Assembly (NCBI GenBank): GCA_910586305.1
Contig: CAJUGS010000016.1
Location: 1-63,919 of the forward strand
Origin: an uncultured Duncaniella sp.
GTDB taxonomy: Bacteria > Bacteroidota > Bacteroidia > Bacteroidales > Muribaculaceae
Length of the DNA stretch: 63,919 bases
Reading direction: 5' to 3'
Shown: positions 27,379 through 36,672 of the stretch, piece after piece
Layout: each line of letters starts with the position of its first letter
How positions within the stretch are numbered: the first letter of the stretch is position 1
Translations under genes and position numbers: made by a program
The notes under the pieces: model-generated
What the model was told of the DNA's origin: nothing
Databases searched by the model: none
What the model saw: only the letters and a program-made list of their open reading frames with translations

Positions 27379-27410
27379 TTTGCAAAAGTACAAAAAAATG
27401 TCTAATTTTG
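27379..27410 (+). promoter_or_regulatory. tRNA-Arg promoter, overlapping the ung promoter
   Basis: TTTG at 27379-27382, a 20-nt spacer, then TAATTTTG at 27403-27410, 17 nt before the tRNA 5' end. On the other strand a TACTTTTG box (27383-27390) sits inside the same interval and faces ung, so RNA polymerases for the two directions would compete. Confidence 0.75.
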
Positions 27411-27427
27411 CACCCGAAACATCAAAT

Positions 27428-27499
27428 GTTCCCGTAGTTCAATGGATAGAATATTGGATTCCGGTTCCAACGATTAGGGTTCGACTCCCTACGGGAATA
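27428..27499 (+). tRNA. tRNA-Arg (anticodon CCG)
   Basis: A full cloverleaf: 7-bp acceptor (GTTCCCG with CGGGAAT, first pair G-U), a D-arm, an anticodon stem TTGGA/TCCAA with loop TTCCGGT giving anticodon CCG, and a T-arm TAGGG-TTCGACT-CCCTA. The discriminator is A. CCA is not encoded. It decodes CGG codons. Confidence 0.95.
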
Positions 27500-27504
27500 C
27501 AACC

Positions 27505-27530
27505 AAGCGGCTCTTAGGCCGCTTTTGTTT
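27505..27530 (+). terminator. Terminator after tRNA-Arg
   Basis: A 7-bp stem AAGCGGC/GCCGCTT with a 6-nt loop, followed by TTGTTTT, 5 nt after the tRNA 3' end. Confidence 0.8.
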
Positions 27531-27630
27531 TACCATGTCCACGCCTGTCCTAACCGCCTGCAATCCCATATCATCATGTCCACACCATAATATAGTGACA
27601 AATAATTGTTGGGCAACGCAAGAAGCTAAC

Positions 27631-27662
27631 GTTGGATATTACCACGGAATTTTGTAATTTTG
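27631..27662 (+). promoter_or_regulatory. ftsY promoter
   Basis: GTTG at 27631-27634, a 20-nt spacer, then TAATTTTG at 27655-27662, about 30 nt before the ftsY start at 27693. It also argues against the in-frame ATG at 27660. Confidence 0.7.
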
Positions 27663-27692
27663 CACATTCTAACCACAACCCCTCTTATCATT

Positions 27693-28661
27693 ATGGGATT
27701 TTTCGACCTGTTTTCACGCAATAAGGAGAAGAAAGAAACTCTCGACAAGGGACTTGAGAAGACCCAACGTGGATTCTTCGACCGCATCTCCCACGCTATC
27801 GCCGGCAAATCGACTATCGACGACGACGTGCTCGACAATCTCGAAGAGGTCTTCGTGACCTCCGACGTTGGTGTCGACACCACTCTCCGCATCATTGACC
27901 GTATTCAGAAGCGTGTGGCGCGTGACAAATATGTCGGCTCGTCCGAGCTCAACCGACTGCTCTGCGAAGAGATTTCCGAGATGCTCGCTGAGAACGACAA
28001 CACATCCTCGCTCCCCGACTTCTCTCTTCCTGAAGGCAACCGTCCGCACGTGATTATGGTGGTGGGTGTCAACGGTGTAGGCAAGACGACTACCATCGGC
28101 AAGATGGCAGCTCAGTTCAAGAACGCCGGCAACAAGGTGATGCTCGGTGCAGCAGACACCTTCCGTGCAGCAGCTATCGAACAGCTTGAAGAATGGGGAC
28201 GTCGCGCCGGAGTGCCGGTGGTGAAGCAGAAGATTGGAGCCGACCCGGCCTCCGTGGCCTTCGACACCCTTCAGAGCGCCATAGCCAACGATGTCGACGT
28301 AGTAATCATAGACACAGCCGGACGTCTCCACAACAAGAAAGGACTCATGGACGAGCTCACCAAGGTGCGCAACGTCATGCAGAAGCTCGTGCCCGACGCT
28401 CCCCACGAAGTACTCCTCGTGCTCGACGGATCTACAGGACAGAATGCTTTTGAGCAGGCCAAGCAGTTTGTGGCAGCCACACAGGTCAACGAGCTTGCCA
28501 TCACAAAGCTCGACGGCACCGCTAAGGGTGGCGTAGTCATAGGAATCAGCGACCAGTTCAATATCCCGGTAAAATACATAGGACTTGGAGAGAAAATCGA
28601 AGACCTGCAGGTTTTTGACAAACGCGCCTTTGTAGAATCCCTTTTCGGTAAAAAAATCTGA
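27693..28661 (+). CDS. ftsY: Signal recognition particle receptor FtsY
   Basis: The SRP receptor GTPase that delivers ribosome-nascent chains to the Sec translocon. It has a short N-terminal amphipathic start (MGFFDLFSR), an NG domain with GVNGVGKTTT (G1), DTFRAAA, DTAGR (G3) and TKLDGTAKGG (G4), and the closing GLGEKIEDL. At 322 aa it is an FtsY without the long acidic A domain. It lies 5 nt before rimO and probably shares its transcript. Confidence 0.96.
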   Translation: MGFFDLFSRNKEKKETLDKGLEKTQRGFFDRISHAIAGKSTIDDDVLDNLEEVFVTSDVGVDTTLRIIDRIQKRVARDKYVGSSELNRLLCEEISEMLAENDNTSSLPDFSLPEGNRPHVIMVVGVNGVGKTTTIGKMAAQFKNAGNKVMLGAADTFRAAAIEQLEEWGRRAGVPVVKQKIGADPASVAFDTLQSAIANDVDVVIIDTAGRLHNKKGLMDELTKVRNVMQKLVPDAPHEVLLVLDGSTGQNAFEQAKQFVAATQVNELAITKLDGTAKGGVVIGISDQFNIPVKYIGLGEKIEDLQVFDKRAFVESLFGKKI

Positions 28662-28666
28662 ACGGA

Positions 28667-29992
28667 ATGGCCGATAAGATTGCAGTCATATCACTCGGAT
28701 GCTCCAAAAACCTCGTTGACTCCGAACGTCTCATGAGGATGTTTGCCGATGTCGGTTATACTGTGACCGACACCGCTGACGACGATTTCTTCAAAGGCAC
28801 CGGACGCCGCCACATCGTGGTCAACACCTGTGGATTCATAGGCGACGCAAAGGAAGAGAGTATCAACGAGATTCTGTCATGGGGCGAACTGCGCAAAGAC
28901 GGAGGTATCGACGGACTGTATGTGATGGGATGTCTGTCACAGCGCTATGCATCGCAACTCCCCGGCGAGATTCCCGAAGTAGACCGCTGGTATGGCAAGA
29001 CCGACTGGGCCGGACTTGTCACCGACCTTGCCCGTCGCAATCCGGGAGCTGCACCCTACGACCGCCTGCTCACCACCCCTCGCCACCACGCCTACCTCAA
29101 GATAGCCGAGGGATGCAACCGATTCTGCGCCTTCTGCGCTATACCGCTCATCACAGGCCGATACAAGTCACGCCCTGTCGAAGAGATTGTGGCCGAGGTC
29201 AGAATGCTTGTCAGCCGTGGAGTCAAAGAGTTCAACGTAATAGCCCAGGATCTAACATCCTATGGTATTGATCTCTATGGCAAACAAGAAATAGCACGCC
29301 TTGTCAACGCTATCGCCGATGTGGAAGGGGTGGAATGGATCAGACTGCACTATGCGTATCCCAACGAATTTCCGCTCGACCTGCTCGACGTAATGGCATC
29401 ACGGCCAAACGTGTGCCGATACCTCGACATAGCCCTTCAGCACGTATCAGACAACGTCCTGTCCAATATGCGTCGTCATATCACCAGCGACGAAACCAAG
29501 CACCTGCTCGACGAGCTGCGCCGTCGTGTGCCGGGCCTGACACTGCGCACCACACTGATGGTGGGCTTCCCGGGCGAGGGCGAGAAGGAGTTTGAGGAAC
29601 TGATGGATTTCGTCCGCGAGCAGCGGTTTGACCGCATGGGAGCATTCGCCTACTGCGAAGAAGACGACACCTATGCAGCACTCCACTACGAAGATTCCAT
29701 ATCGCCCGAGGTGAAACAACAGCGCCTCGACCGACTCATGAAGCTCCAGGAAGAGATTTCAGCCGAGCTACAGCAGTCGAAGGTCGGACGTGTCTTGAAG
29801 ATAGTCATTGACCGCGAGGAGGACGACTACTACGTCGGACGTTCCGAGGCAGACTCACCCGAAGTTGACCCGGAAGTACTTGTTCGCAAATCCCGCCAAC
29901 TGGAAAAGGGAAGGTTCTATAACGTTAAAATCACCGATGCATACCCCTTTGAACTCATAGGGGATCCGCTGGAAGATGAAACTGATAACTGA
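28667..29992 (+). CDS. rimO: Ribosomal protein S12 methylthiotransferase RimO
   Basis: A radical-SAM enzyme adding a methylthio group to Asp of ribosomal protein S12. It has an N-terminal UPF0004 cysteine domain (LGCSKNLVDSE, VVNTCGFI, MGCLSQRY), the radical-SAM CNRFCAFC motif, and a C-terminal TRAM domain (about residues 375-435). 441 aa, full length. Its last 17 bp overlap the start of the isochorismate synthase gene. Confidence 0.96.
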   Translation: MADKIAVISLGCSKNLVDSERLMRMFADVGYTVTDTADDDFFKGTGRRHIVVNTCGFIGDAKEESINEILSWGELRKDGGIDGLYVMGCLSQRYASQLPGEIPEVDRWYGKTDWAGLVTDLARRNPGAAPYDRLLTTPRHHAYLKIAEGCNRFCAFCAIPLITGRYKSRPVEEIVAEVRMLVSRGVKEFNVIAQDLTSYGIDLYGKQEIARLVNAIADVEGVEWIRLHYAYPNEFPLDLLDVMASRPNVCRYLDIALQHVSDNVLSNMRRHITSDETKHLLDELRRRVPGLTLRTTLMVGFPGEGEKEFEELMDFVREQRFDRMGAFAYCEEDDTYAALHYEDSISPEVKQQRLDRLMKLQEEISAELQQSKVGRVLKIVIDREEDDYYVGRSEADSPEVDPEVLVRKSRQLEKGRFYNVKITDAYPFELIGDPLEDETDN

Positions 29993-31154
29993 CAAACAAG
30001 CCGAGGCAGTAGAACTGTGCCTCAGACACAATATGCCGTTTGCACTCTTTGCCCTTCCGGGCGAAAAAGAGTGCCGTTTTTTCGCATCACTTCCCGACAA
30101 AGAAGGCGAATGCCATGCTTTCCGCGACGACGACGCAAGCACCGATACTGACAATACATTCTTCATCAGCTATTTTAACGGCGACGAACCATACGTGGCC
30201 GGAATACGCCCACGGTTTGACGAACACACAGTAGCCGAGGCCCTTGCCGACGGGAATATACTCCCCCCGACCGACATCTACCCCCACCGGATGTCAACCC
30301 GTCGTGAAAGCTATTCAACCGCATTCACCCGCATGAGGCAGCGACTCCGCACCCATGGTGGCAAGGTGGTTCTCTCTCGCCATGAGACTCTCTTCTCCAC
30401 CCGTCCGCTGCTTGACGTCGCCGATGAGTATATGGCCTCCGACCCGCTGACCTTCCGCTACATCTGCTACACACCCGAGACAGGCCTGTGGTTTGGAGTG
30501 ACACCAGAGCTGCTTCTGGCAACAGACACCGCATCAGGCACATTCTCCACCATGGCACTCGCCGGCACACTTCCGGCCTTGACAGACGAGGAATGGGATG
30601 ACAAAAATCTACTCGAACACCGCTATGTGGCCGACTACATCACCACAGCTCTCTCAGACCTGGGACTGAAAGTAGACCTCAGCCCCACAGAGGAACTTCA
30701 CACAGGTATTGTGAAGCATCTTTGCACACCCGTAAAAGCCACCGGGACAGCCGACCCTATGAAAGTAATCTACAGCCTCAGCCCCACCCCCGCCGTTGCA
30801 GGAATGCCGCTTGAGATTGCGATTGCCGAAATCGACACATTCGAGAGCCACCGCCGCCGCTGCTATGCAGGAGTGGTGGGAGCACGTATTGACGGTGATT
30901 TCCACGCATTTGTCAACCTACGCTGCGCCTTTGCCGCCCATGCCGACTTCCAAAAGTCACACGGATGGCTCTACAACCTGTATGCAGGAGGAGGACTAAT
31001 GCCCGATTCCGAAGAAGAGGCCGAGTGGAACGAGACCGTAGCCAAAACAGTCATACTCTCGACAATAATAAAATGTGACAATCCGTCGGCCAAGGAATAT
31101 GACCTTCGCGACGCAGTGTTCACACCCTACAACCACGAGCCACCTTTATTATAG
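29976..31154 (+). CDS. menF: Isochorismate synthase / chorismate-binding enzyme
   Basis: It converts chorismate to isochorismate, the entry to menaquinone. The C-terminal chorismate-binding fold is clear: LWFGVTPELLLATD, MALAGTLP, HLCTPVKATG, and IDTFESHRRRCYAGVVGA near the end. 392 aa fits MenF. No menD or menB is adjacent, so the rest of the pathway lies elsewhere; its neighbours are rimO (17-bp overlap) and an SGNH gene 27 bp downstream. Other chorismate-using enzymes are less likely because no partner subunit is present. Confidence 0.87.
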   Translation: MKLITDKQAEAVELCLRHNMPFALFALPGEKECRFFASLPDKEGECHAFRDDDASTDTDNTFFISYFNGDEPYVAGIRPRFDEHTVAEALADGNILPPTDIYPHRMSTRRESYSTAFTRMRQRLRTHGGKVVLSRHETLFSTRPLLDVADEYMASDPLTFRYICYTPETGLWFGVTPELLLATDTASGTFSTMALAGTLPALTDEEWDDKNLLEHRYVADYITTALSDLGLKVDLSPTEELHTGIVKHLCTPVKATGTADPMKVIYSLSPTPAVAGMPLEIAIAEIDTFESHRRRCYAGVVGARIDGDFHAFVNLRCAFAAHADFQKSHGWLYNLYAGGGLMPDSEEEAEWNETVAKTVILSTIIKCDNPSAKEYDLRDAVFTPYNHEPPLL

Positions 31155-31181
31155 TAAGAACAGCTATAATCCTCAGCAAAA

Positions 31182-32579
31182 ATGTCCACGCAAAAAGGAA
31201 GTCCGTTCCTCGTCATCATAACAGCAGTCACCGTCATTATCATCGTATCGCTCCTCCCACTCTCCAGATGGACCGATGGCCGGGTGAAGGATTTCTCGCT
31301 CTTCTCCGACATACTCCACGAAGTCGAGGTCATTAAAGACATTGCCGACAACGAAGAAGAAGCAATCGATCCCGAACTGATAAAGGCCATGAAAGAGGAA
31401 GAGGAGAAAGAAAACCGCAACCCTCTCACGGCCAGTGACTCAGTGCTGTCACAACCCATTGACACAATCATAGCTCCGCCCAAGCCTTCGCGCAACGGAG
31501 ACCTCGTGATGATCGAAGACTACACCACCGATGGTGTGGGACTCATACAGTTTCGCCACGCAATCGAAAGCGGCTCACTCGCACGAGTTGCTGTGGTGGG
31601 AGACAGCTATATCGAAGGCGACATCTTCACACAGGACCTTCGCGAAAAACTCCAGACTGCCTATGGAGGCTCAGGCGTAGGATATATGTCAATGCATAGC
31701 GACTTCCCCGGGTTCCGCCGCTCGGTCAGACAAGGTGGGAAAGGATGGAAGACCGTCATGGCCAACAAGAAAGCCGATCCACGATACATAGGTATCGCCG
31801 AACAGTATGCAGTCTCCACGACCTCGGCCAACGCCTCCTACGAAGGCACCTCGGCATTCTCCCACACATCCGGATGGGACAGAAGTCTCTTTCTGTTCAT
31901 ATCCCCGCAGAATTCCGTAATCAATGTTAAAACCAGCGACGGAGATTGGGAAGAACGCAATATCACAGCCTCCGATTCCGTTCAGTGCATAGAGGTTTCG
32001 GGTCCCACATCCCGATTTGAACTCAAGACCGCAACTTCAGGCCTCATAGGTCTCGGAGTGTGGCTTGATGCAGCAAAAGGAGTGAGCCTCGACTGTATGT
32101 CCTCGCGCGGCTTCTCAGGCGTAACTCTCACCAAAATCAACTCCGGACTTTGTCGCCAGATGGCTGAATTCGTGGACTACAACCTCATAATACTTGAGTT
32201 TGGCATAAACGCCATGTCATCGTCACAGAAAAACTACTCGGTCTACTCCTCCCACATGGTGAGGGTAATCAACCACATCCGCGCCTGCTATCCGCGTGCC
32301 GACATCCTCGTGATGGGCGTGGGCGACCGTGGTGAGAAACGTGGCGGAACCGTGGCCTCAATGGCCACAGCGCCTGCAATGATATCGGCTCAGCGCGATG
32401 CCGCCCGCCGTGCCCACTGTCTCTTCTGGGACACACGTGAAGCAATGGGAGGCGAAGGAGCAGTCGTGGAGTGGAGCAACGCCGGACTCATAAACAAAGA
32501 CTACATCCACATGACCCACAAGGGAGGAGCACGCCTTGCCGACGAACTCTTCAGGGCCATACAAAACAACTTGCAATGA
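31182..32579 (+). CDS. Membrane-anchored SGNH/GDSL hydrolase
   Basis: A 465-aa protein with an N-terminal signal-anchor helix (residues ~9-26), an acidic Glu-rich periplasmic linker (~55-85), and an SGNH domain: VGDSYIEGD (nucleophile Ser), an EFGINAM block, and the C-terminal DYIHMTHKGG (Asp/His pair). The fold and the two downstream partners suggest an acetyl-transfer or acetyl-esterase step on a periplasmic glycan. It overlaps the second SGNH gene by 4 nt. Confidence 0.82.
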   Translation: MSTQKGSPFLVIITAVTVIIIVSLLPLSRWTDGRVKDFSLFSDILHEVEVIKDIADNEEEAIDPELIKAMKEEEEKENRNPLTASDSVLSQPIDTIIAPPKPSRNGDLVMIEDYTTDGVGLIQFRHAIESGSLARVAVVGDSYIEGDIFTQDLREKLQTAYGGSGVGYMSMHSDFPGFRRSVRQGGKGWKTVMANKKADPRYIGIAEQYAVSTTSANASYEGTSAFSHTSGWDRSLFLFISPQNSVINVKTSDGDWEERNITASDSVQCIEVSGPTSRFELKTATSGLIGLGVWLDAAKGVSLDCMSSRGFSGVTLTKINSGLCRQMAEFVDYNLIILEFGINAMSSSQKNYSVYSSHMVRVINHIRACYPRADILVMGVGDRGEKRGGTVASMATAPAMISAQRDAARRAHCLFWDTREAMGGEGAVVEWSNAGLINKDYIHMTHKGGARLADELFRAIQNNLQ

Positions 32580-33973
32580 AACTAATCGATATCCGCAACA
32601 TATTTCTCCCCATTTTAACAGCATTCCTCACCTCAGGCCCGATCGGCGCACAAGTGCCGGCCTCAAACGAGCCGGACGAGGAAGAGGTGATGGGCGAAGA
32701 GATTGTATCGGACGTGGAGGATGAAGAGCGCGAAGTGCGCGACGACATCGTAATCATCCCCGACGAAGCCGACGACATCGACATACCCATACCGGATTTT
32801 ATAAAGAAATCCTACAACAATATAATATACAATGGAGCCGACTGGTCGCGTCTGAGAAAAGCTTTCACATCATCGGCCACCGACCCGGTGTCAATCGTAC
32901 ACATAGGCGACAGCCACATACAAGCCGACTTCTCCACCGGAACCACGCGGGAACTCCTGCAATATGACTTCGGCAACGCCGGCAGAGGACTCATAGCTCC
33001 GTTGAAAATGAGCGGGACCAACCAGCCATCCGACTACACGTTCCAAAGCACAGGATCCTGGGTGCCAAACAAGCTCATGAGCTCGTCATGGAAACAGACT
33101 GTCGGCTTCACGGGTACGTCCGTGCGCCCGGTGACATCAAACGGCCAACTCACATTCGCCACATCCGACCGTGACGACTACAACCCATTCTCGTCCGTCA
33201 TCATATTCCACACAGGCCGACTGACAGTAAACTCCGTAACTAATGCCGCCGGGGTGAAACTGAGCCATCGTGCCATCCCGTCACACGACTACACACAGAT
33301 TATTCTCCCGTCACAGGAGACGAGTGTGACGGTCAATTTCTCTTCGGCAGGCGACCTCACAGTGTTCGGCGCATCGCTTTCCGGAGGACGCCCCGGAGTT
33401 TACTACCACGCCATAGGCAACAACGGAGCGGCCTATGAGACATACAACCGCATCGGAAATGTCGGAGCCGGAATAAGCCCCCTCAAACCCGATCTCGTGA
33501 TTATATCGCTCGGCACAAACGAAGCCTTCGGCAAACTCGACACCCGGGCCTTCACCCGTTCAGTAGACCGACTTGTCAAGAACATACGCACCGCCAACCC
33601 CGACGCACTCATCCTGCTCACCACTCCACAGGAGTGCCAGAGATCAGTCACGACAACCAAGAAAGTCAGGGTCAAGACCAAAGCGCGCAAAGGACGCAAA
33701 GCAAGATACAAGACCGTCAACCGATCCAGCCGCTCATATGCCGTCAACAAAAACATAGCCCCGCTCCGCCAGGCCATAATGGACTATGGTAAAGAGAACG
33801 GTATAGCCGTCTACGACTGGTACTCCGTGGCCGGAGGAAGCGGCTCAAGCTCCATCTGGATCAGCAACGGACTCTTCGCAGGCGACCGCGTACATCACAC
33901 ACGCAAAGGCTACAACCTCGAAGGACGACTCGTCTATGAGGCCCTCCTCGATGCGTTGCGTGAAAACAGATAA
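32576..33973 (+). CDS. Exported SGNH/GDSL hydrolase
   Basis: 465 aa from the ATG at 32576, which overlaps the previous stop. A signal peptide (about 25 residues, ending near GAQ) is followed by a very acidic segment (residues 30-65) and an SGNH domain with HIGDSHIQAD, ISLGTNEAF and DRVHHTRKGYN. It is paralogous in layout to the preceding protein, so the pair may act together. A short Lys/Arg-rich loop near residue 370 (KVRVKTKARKGRKARYK) is unusual and could bind an acidic polymer. Confidence 0.82.
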   Translation: MKLIDIRNIFLPILTAFLTSGPIGAQVPASNEPDEEEVMGEEIVSDVEDEEREVRDDIVIIPDEADDIDIPIPDFIKKSYNNIIYNGADWSRLRKAFTSSATDPVSIVHIGDSHIQADFSTGTTRELLQYDFGNAGRGLIAPLKMSGTNQPSDYTFQSTGSWVPNKLMSSSWKQTVGFTGTSVRPVTSNGQLTFATSDRDDYNPFSSVIIFHTGRLTVNSVTNAAGVKLSHRAIPSHDYTQIILPSQETSVTVNFSSAGDLTVFGASLSGGRPGVYYHAIGNNGAAYETYNRIGNVGAGISPLKPDLVIISLGTNEAFGKLDTRAFTRSVDRLVKNIRTANPDALILLTTPQECQRSVTTTKKVRVKTKARKGRKARYKTVNRSSRSYAVNKNIAPLRQAIMDYGKENGIAVYDWYSVAGGSGSSSIWISNGLFAGDRVHHTRKGYNLEGRLVYEALLDALRENR

Positions 33974-33997
33974 CACCACACCCCCACCACTAAGAAA

Positions 33998-35605
33998 TTG
34001 GACCAGTTAATCGACAAGGCTTCAACCCTCCTGACCGAATGCTCCAATCTTATGGAGCACATAAATATCGACCTCTCAAAAGTGGTCGACACGATGACCT
34101 ACGACCCCCGGCAGCCTCTGCTGTTCAACACCGGACTATTCATGTTGCTGTTTGTGGGCTTCATTGCCATCTATCGGCTCATGCGAGGATGGCGCACGGG
34201 GCGAATGGTATTCACGATACTCTTCTCACTCTATTTCTACTATAAATCCTCGGGAATCTGCTGCGCCATACTCGCCGGAGTGGCTCTCAGCGACTACATC
34301 CTCGGCCTGTGTCTCGGACGAGCCTCCGGTCTCACAGGCACGAGACGCACAGTGGTGATGAAACTGATAGTTTTTGTCAACGTATGCGTAAACGTCGGTA
34401 TGCTTTTCTACTTCAAGTACTTCGGCTTGATTATAGACACAATAAACCGTTTCTTCACCACCCACATCGACATCATAAACGTCATACTGCCGGCCGGCAT
34501 CTCTTTCTTCACATTCCGGTCCATAAGCTACATTGTCGACATATACCGCGGACAGATCACACCCTGTCGCAACTTTCTCGACTATCTCTTCTTCCTCACC
34601 TTTTTCCCTCCGCTCCTTGCCGGTCCTGTGGTCCGCGCAAAAGATATGCTGCCGCAGATAGCGGGCAATCACGAAATCACACGCGACATGGTGTCAGAAG
34701 GCGTATTTCTCATAATCACCGGACTTGTCAAGAAGATGGTGATAGCCGACTTCATCTCGGGCAATTTCGTTGACCGCGTCTTTGACAATCCAGCCCTCTA
34801 TAGCGGTTTTGAAAACTTCATGGCCTCGATAGGATTCACCATCCAGCTCTACTGTGATTTCTCTGGCTACAGCGACATGGCTATTGGCCTTGCCCTCCTT
34901 CTCGGATTCCGATTCAAGGAGAATTTCAACGCGCCGTTCAAGGCACAGAACCCCACGGAATTCTGGCACAGATGGCACATATCGCTCTCAACCTGGCTGC
35001 GCGACTATGTCTACATCCCCCTCGGAGGCAATCGTTGCTCGCGTCCACGAGCCTATTTCAATCAGTTTATCACCATGGTGATAGGAGGCTTCTGGCATGG
35101 AGCATCGTGGATGTATGTCATCTGGGGCGCAGCACACGGAGCACTTCTTGTCATACACAAAAGCCTTGTGAGATTCCTCCCCGCCACAGTGTCAGAAACC
35201 ATCGTCACCGACACGGGCGAAGTCACCATTGTCACCGTTCCGGTCCGCCGGTCCCCGCTATCGCGCGTATTCAACATGGTGCTGACATTCCTGTTGATGA
35301 CAGCCACTTTCATGCTGTTCCGTTCACGATCAATGGACGATTTCTATATGATGTGGCACCAGATACTCAATGACTTCCATCTCTCTGTTGCGCCACAATT
35401 TATCGGAGGCTACCTCACAATCGTCATAGCCATGACAGCCGGCTACTTCCTCCACATAATTCCGTCGCAATGGGGGCAACGGGTAAGACACACGTTTATG
35501 GGCGCGCCGTTATTGCTACAAGCCATTCTGCTTGCGGCAGTTATTATAGCAGTGATTCAGGTGCGTTCAAGCGATATTGTTCCATTCATCTACCTCCAGT
35601 ACTGA
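33998..35605 (+). CDS. MBOAT-family membrane O-acyltransferase
   Basis: A polytopic protein of about 535 aa, AlgI/DltB/PatA-like, which moves an acyl (usually acetyl) group across the inner membrane onto a glycan or carrier. Family signatures are EFWHRWHISLSTWLRDYVY and GGFWHGASWMYV, containing the catalytic His. The frame can start at a TTG (33998) or at an ATG (34052, MEHINID); 33998 is reported because it leaves a normal gap to the gene before. With the two SGNH genes it forms an acylation cassette. The acceptor (peptidoglycan, capsule or exopolysaccharide) is not shown by the sequence. Confidence 0.88.
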   Translation: MDQLIDKASTLLTECSNLMEHINIDLSKVVDTMTYDPRQPLLFNTGLFMLLFVGFIAIYRLMRGWRTGRMVFTILFSLYFYYKSSGICCAILAGVALSDYILGLCLGRASGLTGTRRTVVMKLIVFVNVCVNVGMLFYFKYFGLIIDTINRFFTTHIDIINVILPAGISFFTFRSISYIVDIYRGQITPCRNFLDYLFFLTFFPPLLAGPVVRAKDMLPQIAGNHEITRDMVSEGVFLIITGLVKKMVIADFISGNFVDRVFDNPALYSGFENFMASIGFTIQLYCDFSGYSDMAIGLALLLGFRFKENFNAPFKAQNPTEFWHRWHISLSTWLRDYVYIPLGGNRCSRPRAYFNQFITMVIGGFWHGASWMYVIWGAAHGALLVIHKSLVRFLPATVSETIVTDTGEVTIVTVPVRRSPLSRVFNMVLTFLLMTATFMLFRSRSMDDFYMMWHQILNDFHLSVAPQFIGGYLTIVIAMTAGYFLHIIPSQWGQRVRHTFMGAPLLLQAILLAAVIIAVIQVRSSDIVPFIYLQY

Positions 35606-35627
35606 CACCCGCTGCCGGAAATCCGTC

Positions 35628-36566
35628 TCACATATTAGCCTTTATATAGTCGGCAATTGTGAATTCAGTCTGATAGTCCGATGCAACACCGGGCACAAAG
35701 TCAAAAGCGTTTAACGATGAGCGTTCCTTCCCGCTGCATACTCTGTTGACAAACCCGAAAATAGTATACAGACGGTCCTGCATTGGCGAAATTGCAATGG
35801 AATGATCCGAACCGGCAAAAGTATAGAACTCACACGCCACCCCGACTCCGGCAAGCGAGGTCGCTATAGCCCGAGATCCGCACAATGCTACTCCGCCTAC
35901 TCCCAGTTCGTCATAAGGAACATTCCGGTCGGCATCTCCGTGAAAAAGCATCATCGGACACGGTTTCGATTTCCAGGCAATATCTCCTTCGGTGCATATC
36001 GCGCCTGCAAAAGAAACCACGGCGGCATAATTGAACCCTTCAGGGAAAACACCGGCAGGCACACCACCGTTGGCAAGCACATACTCAGCCTGCAAAGCTG
36101 TGATAGCCCCCGCACTCGACCCCGATGCAATTATCTTGGCTGGATCTATCCCCCAGTCTCCTGCATGGGCAAGGACAAAAGCGGTAGCCTTGTAGAAGTC
36201 GGTCACAGCATCGGTCACAGCACCCTGCACGGCCTTGGCAAACCCTTCAACAGACCCCAGCTCGCCGGGATTCGCTTTTGCAAGCGACGTCCGGTAGTCT
36301 GTCGAAATCACCGCAACACCACGGCTGCACAGGAAATCAAAATACTTCTTGTAACTTTCGTTATCCCTCTCACCACCTTTGAATCCACCACCGAAGGCAA
36401 ATATCACAGCCGGCTTGGCCGGCCCATCCAGACAGCATCCCGGCATATAGACATCCATACGCAGCGTATCCCCATTGACCACAGCAAAATCATATGTAGC
36501 CGAGGTTGCTCCGCGCATCGAAACAACATATATCAGAAGGCCCAGCAACAGTGACAATCGTTTCAT
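35628..36566 (-). CDS. Exported alpha/beta-hydrolase (esterase/lipase)
   Basis: A 312-aa protein with a signal peptide (first ~19 residues). The fold landmarks are IFAFGGGFKGGE (oxyanion region), IIASGSSAGAI (nucleophile Ser in GxSxG) and SDHSIAISP (catalytic His); the Asp lies in FHGDADRNVPY. It resembles carboxylesterase/BD-FAE-type enzymes that remove acyl groups from glycans. It converges with the acyl-transfer cassette end to end, 22 bp apart, without a clear terminator. Confidence 0.82.
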   Translation of the reverse strand: MKRLSLLLGLLIYVVSMRGATSATYDFAVVNGDTLRMDVYMPGCCLDGPAKPAVIFAFGGGFKGGERDNESYKKYFDFLCSRGVAVISTDYRTSLAKANPGELGSVEGFAKAVQGAVTDAVTDFYKATAFVLAHAGDWGIDPAKIIASGSSAGAITALQAEYVLANGGVPAGVFPEGFNYAAVVSFAGAICTEGDIAWKSKPCPMMLFHGDADRNVPYDELGVGGVALCGSRAIATSLAGVGVACEFYTFAGSDHSIAISPMQDRLYTIFGFVNRVCSGKERSSLNAFDFVPGVASDYQTEFTIADYIKANM

Positions 36567-36672
36567 ATCATTCTATTTTATTTTTTGCAAATATAAGTTG
36601 TATATTGGAAATAATGCGTATATTTGAGAAAAATTTCACTAAATCATCAAAAAAACCAATATCTTCTTACCC

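Noticed and set aside
27534..27590. Two copies of ATGTCCAC between the tRNA and ftsY
   Set aside because: Only 8 bp, with no symmetry or relation to the promoter; likely chance.
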